In this document: positions 58,377 to 64,000 of the stretch, piece by piece
How the letters are laid out: the number at the start of each line of letters is the position of its first letter
Numbering within the stretch: position 1 is the first letter of the stretch
From: Kitasatospora azatica KCTC 9699
Lineage (GTDB): Bacteria > Actinomycetota > Actinomycetes > Streptomycetales > Streptomycetaceae
Assembly: GCF_000744785.1 (NCBI RefSeq)
Contig: NZ_JQMO01000003.1
Location: forward strand, 3,100,001 to 3,164,000
Direction: 5' to 3'
DNA length: 64,000 bases
Notes under the pieces: generated by a model
The model's database searches: none
Seen by the model: only the letters and a program-made list of their open reading frames with translations
Told to the model about the DNA's origin: nothing
Translations under genes and position numbers: made by a program

Positions 58377-61232
58377 GTGTCCCCGAGCAGCGAGACCGCG
58401 CAGGGCGGGAAGCGACTCGTCATTGTCGAGTCGCCCGCCAAGGCGAAGACGATCAAGGGCTACCTCGGCCCCGGCTACATCGTCGAGGCGAGCGTCGGGC
58501 ACATCCGCGACCTGCCTGGTACCGCGGCAGAGGTCCCCGACAAGTACACCGGCGAGGTCCGTCGGCTCGGCGTCGACGTCGACCATGACTTCGCCCCCAT
58601 CTACGTCGTCAACAGCGACAAGAAGGCCCAGGTCAGCAAGCTCAAGCAGCTGCTGGCGGAGTCCGACGAACTCTTCCTGGCCACCGATGAGGACCGCGAG
58701 GGCGAGGCGATCGCCTGGCACCTGCAGCAGGTGCTCAAGCCCAAGGTGCCGGTCAAGCGGATGGTCTTCCACGAGATCACCAAGGCCGCCATCCAGGAGG
58801 CGGTGGCCAATCCGCGCGAACTGAACCAGCGCCTGGTGGACGCCCAGGAGACCCGCCGGATCCTCGACCGCCTCTACGGCTACGAGGTCTCGCCGGTGCT
58901 CTGGAAGAAGGTCATGCCGAAGCTCTCGGCCGGCCGGGTCCAGTCGGTGGCGACCCGCCTGGTGGTCGAGCGGGAGCGCGAGCGGATCGCCTTCACCTCG
59001 GCCTCCTACTGGGACCTGGTGGCCACCTTCGCGACCGGCCGGACCGCGGCGGACGCCGCCAACCCGGAGAGCTTCGGCGCGCGACTCGCCACGGTGGACG
59101 GCAAGCGGATCGCCAGCGGTCGCGACTTCGGTCCGGACGGTCGCATCAAGAGCGCCAACACCCTGCACCTGGACGAGCAGGCCGCCCGCGCGCTGGCCGC
59201 CGCCCTGGAGCAGACCGCGTTCAGCGTGCGCAGCGTCGAGTCCAAGCCCTACCGCCGCTCGCCGTACGCGCCGTTCCGCACCACCACGCTGCAGCAGGAG
59301 GCCAGCCGCAAGCTGGGCTTCGGCGCCAAGCGGACCATGCAGGTGGCCCAGAAGCTGTACGAGAACGGCTTCATCACCTATATGCGTACCGACTCGACCA
59401 CCCTCTCGGAGACCGCGGTCACGGCCGCCCGGGCCCAGGTCACCCAGCTCTACGGCGCCGACTACCTGCCGGACGCGCCGCGGGTCTACGCCAGCAAGGT
59501 CAAGAACGCCCAGGAGGCGCACGAGGCGATCCGCCCCTCCGGCGACCGCTTCCGCACCCCGGCCGAGACGGCGCTGAGCGGCGACGAGTTCAAGCTCTAC
59601 GAGCTGATCTGGATGCGCACCGTCGCCTCCCAGATGAAGGACGCGGTCGGCCAGTCGGTGACGGTCAAGGTCGGTGGCACCTCGGCGGACCGCCGGGACG
59701 TCGAGTTCTCCGCCTCCGGCAAGATCATCACCTTCCACGGCTTCCTCAAGGCCTACGTCGAGGGTGCCGACGACCCCAACGCCGAGCTGGACGACCGTGA
59801 GCGCCGGCTGCCGCAGGTCACCGAGGGCGACCCGCTGGCCGCCGAGCAGCTCACCCCCGAGGGCCACGCGACCAAGCCGCCGGCCCGCTACACCGAGGCC
59901 TCGCTGGTCAAGGAGCTGGAAGACCGGGAGATCGGCCGGCCCTCCACCTACGCCTCGATCATCGACACCATCATCAACCGCCGCTACGTGTTCAAGAAGG
60001 GCACGGCCCTGGTGCCGTCCTTCCTCTCCTTCGCGGTGGTCAACCTGCTGGAGAAGCACTTCGGCCGGCTGGTCGACTACGACTTCACCGCCAGGATGGA
60101 GGACGACCTCGACCGGATCGCGGCCGGCCAGGCCGAGTCCGTGCCGTGGCTCAAGCGCTTCTACTTCGGCGAGGGCGAGGGCGCGGGTGTCGCCGCCGAG
60201 GCCGGCAACGGTGACGGCGACCACCTGGGCGGTCTGAAGGAGCTGGTCACCGACCTGGGCGCGATCGACGCCCGGGAGATCAGCTCGTTCCCGCTGAACG
60301 CCGAGATCACCCTGCGGGTCGGTCGGTACGGGCCCTACGTCGAGAAGGCCTCGCAGACCCCCGACGAGCCGGGCCAGCGCGCCGACATCCCGGACGAGCT
60401 GCCGCCGGACGAGCTGACCGTCGAGCTGGCCGAGGAGCTGCTGGCCAAGCCCAGCGGCGACTTCGAGCTGGGCCACGACCCGGAGTCCGGCAACATGCTG
60501 GTCGCCAAGGACGGCCGGTACGGTCCGTACGTCACCGAGATCCTGCCCGAGGGCACCCCGAAGACCGGCAAGAACGCGGTCAAGCCGCGCACCGCCTCGC
60601 TCTTCAAGACGATGTCGCTGGACAGCGTCACCCTGGAGGACGCGCTGCGGCTGCTCTCGCTGCCCCGGGTGGTCGGCACCGACGCCGAGGGCGTGGAGAT
60701 CACCGCGCAGAACGGCCGGTACGGCCCGTACCTCAAGAAGGGGACCGACTCGCGCTCGCTGACCGACGAGGAGCAGCTCTTCACGGTCACCCTCGAGGAG
60801 GCGCTGGCGATCTACGCCCAGCCCAAGCAGCGCGGCCGCGCCGCCGCCGCCCCGCCGCTCAAGGAGCTGGGCACCGACCCGGTCAGCGAGCGCCCGGTGG
60901 TGGTCAAGGACGGTCGCTTCGGCCCGTACGTGACCGATGGCGAGACCAACGCGACGCTCCGCAAGGACGACGACGTGGAGACCATCACGCCGGAGCGCGG
61001 CTACGAGCTGCTCGCCGAGAAGCGGGCCCGCGGCCCGGTCAAGAAGACGGCCAAGAAGGTTCCGGCGAAGAAGGTGGCGGCGACCAAGACCGCCACCAAG
61101 ACGGCCGCTAAGAAGACGACCACCGCCAAGAAGACGGCCGCGAAGAAGACCACCACGGCCAAGGCGACGGCCGCGAAGAAGACCGCCGCCAAGAAGACCG
61201 CGGCCTCGAAGACGGCCACGGACGAGGGCTGA
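58377..61232 (+). CDS. topA: DNA topoisomerase I
   Basis: A 951-residue type IA topoisomerase. GTG 58377 is chosen because MSPSSETAQGGKRLVIVESP matches Streptomyces TopA, with GGAGAG upstream. KLVIVESPAKAKTIKGYLG-like sequence opens the TOPRIM domain, LATDEDREGEAIAWH carries the acidic metal residues, and FITYMRTDST has the nucleophile Y335. After the toroid core come repeats of the TopoI_C type (KDGRYGPYV, NGRYGPYLKKGT, KDGRFGPYV). The final ~60 residues are Lys/Ala/Thr repeats, a DNA-binding tail typical of actinobacteria. Zinc fingers are absent. A TTGACA at 58242 may belong to its promoter. Confidence 0.97.
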   Translation: MSPSSETAQGGKRLVIVESPAKAKTIKGYLGPGYIVEASVGHIRDLPGTAAEVPDKYTGEVRRLGVDVDHDFAPIYVVNSDKKAQVSKLKQLLAESDELFLATDEDREGEAIAWHLQQVLKPKVPVKRMVFHEITKAAIQEAVANPRELNQRLVDAQETRRILDRLYGYEVSPVLWKKVMPKLSAGRVQSVATRLVVERERERIAFTSASYWDLVATFATGRTAADAANPESFGARLATVDGKRIASGRDFGPDGRIKSANTLHLDEQAARALAAALEQTAFSVRSVESKPYRRSPYAPFRTTTLQQEASRKLGFGAKRTMQVAQKLYENGFITYMRTDSTTLSETAVTAARAQVTQLYGADYLPDAPRVYASKVKNAQEAHEAIRPSGDRFRTPAETALSGDEFKLYELIWMRTVASQMKDAVGQSVTVKVGGTSADRRDVEFSASGKIITFHGFLKAYVEGADDPNAELDDRERRLPQVTEGDPLAAEQLTPEGHATKPPARYTEASLVKELEDREIGRPSTYASIIDTIINRRYVFKKGTALVPSFLSFAVVNLLEKHFGRLVDYDFTARMEDDLDRIAAGQAESVPWLKRFYFGEGEGAGVAAEAGNGDGDHLGGLKELVTDLGAIDAREISSFPLNAEITLRVGRYGPYVEKASQTPDEPGQRADIPDELPPDELTVELAEELLAKPSGDFELGHDPESGNMLVAKDGRYGPYVTEILPEGTPKTGKNAVKPRTASLFKTMSLDSVTLEDALRLLSLPRVVGTDAEGVEITAQNGRYGPYLKKGTDSRSLTDEEQLFTVTLEEALAIYAQPKQRGRAAAAPPLKELGTDPVSERPVVVKDGRFGPYVTDGETNATLRKDDDVETITPERGYELLAEKRARGPVKKTAKKVPAKKVAATKTATKTAAKKTTTAKKTAAKKTTTAKATAAKKTAAKKTAASKTATDEG

Positions 61233-61248
61233 CCCCCGTATGACGACC

Positions 61249-61276
61249 GGGGGCGGTGAGCTGGCTCACCGCCCCC
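61249..61276. terminator. Terminator after topA
   Basis: A 13-bp GC-rich stem (61249-61261 with 61264-61276) with a 2-nt loop, 16 nt past the topA stop. Confidence 0.8.
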
Positions 61277-61355
61277 ACGTCACAACCCGGTCATAGCTGG
61301 GATCCGGAGCGCCCTGCGCCCTTTGGCGCCGGGCCCCGACCGCTACGCTGACCGT

Positions 61356-64000
61356 ATGACGAGCGAGGAGCAGCCCACCCCCACTGCCGAGGCGCCCGAA
61401 CTCCCCGAGGTGGCGCCCGCCGGTACCCCGGGCGAGCGAGCCCGGGCCCTGCTGCGACTGCGCCCGTACCGACGCCTCTGGGTGACCCAGCTGGTGGGCG
61501 GCACCGCCGACCGGCTGGCGTTCCTGGTCCTGCTCGCGCTCACCGTCACCGCGGCGAGCAGCGCCGAGCAGTTCGGCGGCGGCTACCGGGGGGTCGCCTT
61601 CGCGCTCACCCTGGTCTTCGCCGTCCGGCTGCTGGCCGCCGGGCTGCTCGGGGTGCTGCTGCTCGGTCCGCTGCACCGCCTGCTCAGCACCTGGGTGGAC
61701 CGTCGCTGGACGCTGATCGGCGCCGACGGGCTGCGTGCGGCGCTGGTCGCCGTCGCGCCCTGGTGGTCGGTCTGGACGCACGGCTCGGCCGCCACGTACG
61801 CGCTGTTCGGCACGGTCTTCGCGGCCGGCGCCGCCGAGCGGGTCTGGTCGGCGGCCAAGGGCGCCGCCGCCCCCGCCCTGCTCCCCGCCGCCAACCCCTA
61901 TGCGCCGACCGGCGAGCAGCGGCCCTCGGCCGCCAACCTGGACACGCTGCGCACCCTGGATCTGCGCACCGGCTGGGCCACCGTGCCGCTGGCGGCGGTG
62001 CTGCTGGTCGGCTGCACGCTGCTGAACAACCTGGTGGCCGCGCTCGGCTCGCACTGGCTTCGCGAGCACCAGCTGACCACGGCCGCGCTCGGCGCCGCCC
62101 TGCTCTTCGTCGCCTCCGCGGTGCTGCTCTACCCGCAGGACCTGTCCGCGGCGGTCGGCGCCGGCCGGCCGAGCTCCCCGCTGCAGGGCCTGCGGGCGCC
62201 GACCGACGCGACCCCGGGCCCGGCGCTCGGCAAGGGCCGCACCGGCTCGGCCCCCTACTTCACCTTCTCGATCGCCGCCGGCTACGCGGCGATGGCCGGC
62301 ACCGCCGCGCTGGCGCTGCTCACCGCCGCCGAGCACGGCGCCGGGCCGGTCGGCTACGGCCTGCTGGTGCTGGCCGCCACCGGGCTGCCTTGGCTGGGGC
62401 TGCGGCTGACCCGGGTCACGCTGCCCGCGCTCTCCCGTCGCCGGCTGCTGGCGGTGGCGCTGCTGGTGCTGGGCGCGGCGCTGATCCTGGCCGGGCTGGT
62501 CTTCGACTACGTGCTGATCCTGCTGCTCACCTCGGTGGCCGGGGTGGCCGCCGGCCTGGTGGTCGGGGTCGGCCGCGGGCTGCTCGCCCAGGAGGTCGAG
62601 GAGGCTCGGCTGGCGAGGGTCACCGAGCACCTGTACGCGGTGCTGCGGATGGTGGTCGGCGGCGCGTTGGTCGCCATGCCGCTGCTCGCGGCCGGCTACG
62701 GCGAGATCGACTACGGCAACCGGACGCCCGGCAGCTTCACCTTCATCCACGGCGGCGCCGCCCTCGCGGTGGCCACGGCCGGCGTGCTCACGCTGGCGTT
62801 GGCCGGCGTGGTGCTGATGAAGACGGACGACCAGCGCGGCACCGTGCCGTTCGGCCGCGAGCTGCTGGAGGCGCTCGGCCGCGGCCGCGAGGTGCCCGAG
62901 CACCGGGCCAGCGGCAGCGGCTTCTTCATCGCGCTGGAGGGCGGCGACGGGGCCGGCAAGTCCACTCAGGCGCAGGCGCTGGCCGAGTGGATCCGCAGCA
63001 AGGGCCACGAGGTGGTGCTGACCCGCGAGCCCGGCGGCAGCCCGGTCGGGCAGCGGCTGCGCGGCCTGGTGCTGGACGTCGGCAACACCGGCCTGTCGCA
63101 CCGCGCCGAGGCGCTGATCTACGCCGCCGACCGGGCCGAGCACGTGGAGAACGTGATCCGGCCGGCGCTGGCCCGGGGGGCGGTGGTGATCACCGACCGT
63201 TACATGGACTCCTCGATCGCTTACCAGGGCGCCGGGCGCGACCTGGCCGCCACCGAGGTGGCGCGGATCTCCCGCTGGGCCACCGGCGGCCTGGTGCCGG
63301 ACCTGACCGTGGTGCTGGACGTCGACCCGACCCAGGCCCGGGAGCGGTTCACCGAGGCGCTGGACCGGCTGGAGTCCGAGCCGACCGAGTTCCATGCCCG
63401 GGTCCGGGCCGGGTTCCTGGCCCTGGCGGCCGCCGACCCGGTGCGCTACCTGGTGGTCGACGGCAGCAGGCCGGCCGCCCTGGTCACCACCGCGATCCGG
63501 CACCGGCTCGACCGTGAGCTGCCGCTCTCCGAGCAGGAGAAGGCGGCCCGGCGCGAACAGGAGCGGCTGGCCCGTGAGGAGGCCGAGCGGCGCGCGGCCG
63601 AGCAGGCCCGGCTGAAGGCCGAGGCCGAGGCCGCCGAGCGCAAGCGGCTCGAACTGCTGGAGCAGCTGCGCGCCGAGCAGGCCGAGAAGGACCGCCTCGC
63701 CAAGGAGGAGGCCGACCGCAAGGCCGCCGAGGAGGCCCGGAAGGCGGCCGAGGAGGCGCGGCTGAGGGCCGAGGCCGAGGCGAAGCAGCGAGCTGCCGAG
63801 GAGGCCGAGCGGCGCGCGGCGGAGGAGGCCCGACTGGCCGCCGAGGCAGCCGAGCGGGCCCGGCTGGAGGCGCAGGCCGCCCAGCAGGCCGAGCTGCAGC
63901 GCCAGCGTGACGTGCAGCGCGAGGAGCAGCGGCGGCGCGCCGAGGAGGCCCTGCAGCGGGCCGAGGCGACCCGGCTGGCGGAGCAGGCGGCGGCCGCGGC
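61356..64000 (+). CDS. tmk: Membrane transporter-like domain fused to thymidylate kinase, partial
   Basis: An 881-residue open frame from ATG 61356 that continues past the window. Residues about 40-490 form a polytopic domain of MFS type (LRPYRRLWVTQLVGGTADRL and about 12 helices). The dTMP kinase domain begins near 523: FFIALEGGDGAGKSTQAQ (K535 in the P-loop), VVLTREPGG and ITDRYMDSSIAYQG (DRY). A long, charged coiled coil of EARxxAE/AEEARKAAEE repeats runs from about 718 to the edge. dTMP kinase is essential for DNA synthesis. The fusion is, as I recall, a conserved streptomycete trait; why the enzyme is tethered is unknown. Confidence 0.93.
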   Translation, partial: MTSEEQPTPTAEAPELPEVAPAGTPGERARALLRLRPYRRLWVTQLVGGTADRLAFLVLLALTVTAASSAEQFGGGYRGVAFALTLVFAVRLLAAGLLGVLLLGPLHRLLSTWVDRRWTLIGADGLRAALVAVAPWWSVWTHGSAATYALFGTVFAAGAAERVWSAAKGAAAPALLPAANPYAPTGEQRPSAANLDTLRTLDLRTGWATVPLAAVLLVGCTLLNNLVAALGSHWLREHQLTTAALGAALLFVASAVLLYPQDLSAAVGAGRPSSPLQGLRAPTDATPGPALGKGRTGSAPYFTFSIAAGYAAMAGTAALALLTAAEHGAGPVGYGLLVLAATGLPWLGLRLTRVTLPALSRRRLLAVALLVLGAALILAGLVFDYVLILLLTSVAGVAAGLVVGVGRGLLAQEVEEARLARVTEHLYAVLRMVVGGALVAMPLLAAGYGEIDYGNRTPGSFTFIHGGAALAVATAGVLTLALAGVVLMKTDDQRGTVPFGRELLEALGRGREVPEHRASGSGFFIALEGGDGAGKSTQAQALAEWIRSKGHEVVLTREPGGSPVGQRLRGLVLDVGNTGLSHRAEALIYAADRAEHVENVIRPALARGAVVITDRYMDSSIAYQGAGRDLAATEVARISRWATGGLVPDLTVVLDVDPTQARERFTEALDRLESEPTEFHARVRAGFLALAAADPVRYLVVDGSRPAALVTTAIRHRLDRELPLSEQEKAARREQERLAREEAERRAAEQARLKAEAEAAERKRLELLEQLRAEQAEKDRLAKEEADRKAAEEARKAAEEARLRAEAEAKQRAAEEAERRAAEEARLAAEAAERARLEAQAAQQAELQRQRDVQREEQRRRAEEALQRAEATRLAEQAAAA

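Noticed and set aside
61266..63503. Minus-strand open frame of about 745 codons over tmk
   Set aside because: Shadow of the membrane-domain/thymidylate kinase fusion on the opposite strand.

Overview
The window is a high-GC actinobacterial chromosome segment that I place in the Streptomycetaceae (Streptomyces or Kitasatospora type). The marker genes are wblA, crp, bldG with its anti-sigma partner, an actinobacterial topoisomerase I with a Lys/Ala tail, a thymidylate kinase fused to a membrane domain, a tad-type pilus cluster and a 6C small RNA. From memory, the order from tmk/topA to wblA matches the S. coelicolor SCO3542-SCO3580 interval read in reverse. The sequence does not let me decide genus or species.

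Region 1 (1-6576) is the right end of an actinomycete integrative and conjugative element (AICE). It runs from the last part of a TraB/FtsK-like DNA translocase, through small zinc-ribbon and membrane proteins and a GGDEF protein, to a RepSA-type replication initiator, an excisionase and a tyrosine integrase. The integrase abuts the 3' end of tRNA-Pro(CGG), the attachment gene. Arm-type repeats like those of pSAM2 overlap the integrase stop codon. The left end lies outside the window. Three intergenic hairpins share a loop motif and have compensated stems, and may be element-specific RNA elements.

Region 2 (6684-25352) is mostly core genome: a metallophosphoesterase, a YqeY protein, a class A penicillin-binding protein divergent from wblA, two ArsA/GET3-like ATPases, DUF4177, RidA, two NUDIX enzymes, an MBL-fold hydrolase, crp, nth, a MarP-like membrane protease, a YdjM-like membrane protein, an epoxide-hydrolase-like enzyme, a holin-X-like protein and NhaA. 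Short degenerate tandem repeats (14, 18, 21 and 28 bp) sit just after several stop codons. A gene-remnant scar lies between crp and nth.

Region 3 (25573-40513) mixes accessory and core genes: a NarL-type two-component system beside a collapsed ABC transporter, a proline-rich serine hydrolase, acetyl-CoA synthetase, an NlpC/P60-like protein, a secreted GH18 protein, a SulP transporter fused to a carbonic anhydrase, a CooC/MinD-like ATPase with a Fur/Zur-like site, a Fic-like protein with a degraded active site, and a HAD-IB phosphatase.

Region 4 (40636-64000) starts with the 6C RNA and a pair of DnaA-box-like sites ahead of an Ssd-like septum-site protein. The tad pilus operon (tadA, tadB, tadC, a DUF4244 pilin, TadE-like and TadF/G-like genes) follows, with tight start/stop overlaps. 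A DUF1998 helicase, bldG and its ATP-binding partner, a K+-independent proton pyrophosphatase, a cyclophilin-like protein, two lipoproteins, a methyltransferase, a DUF3592 protein, topA and the 5' part of the membrane-domain/tmk fusion complete the window.
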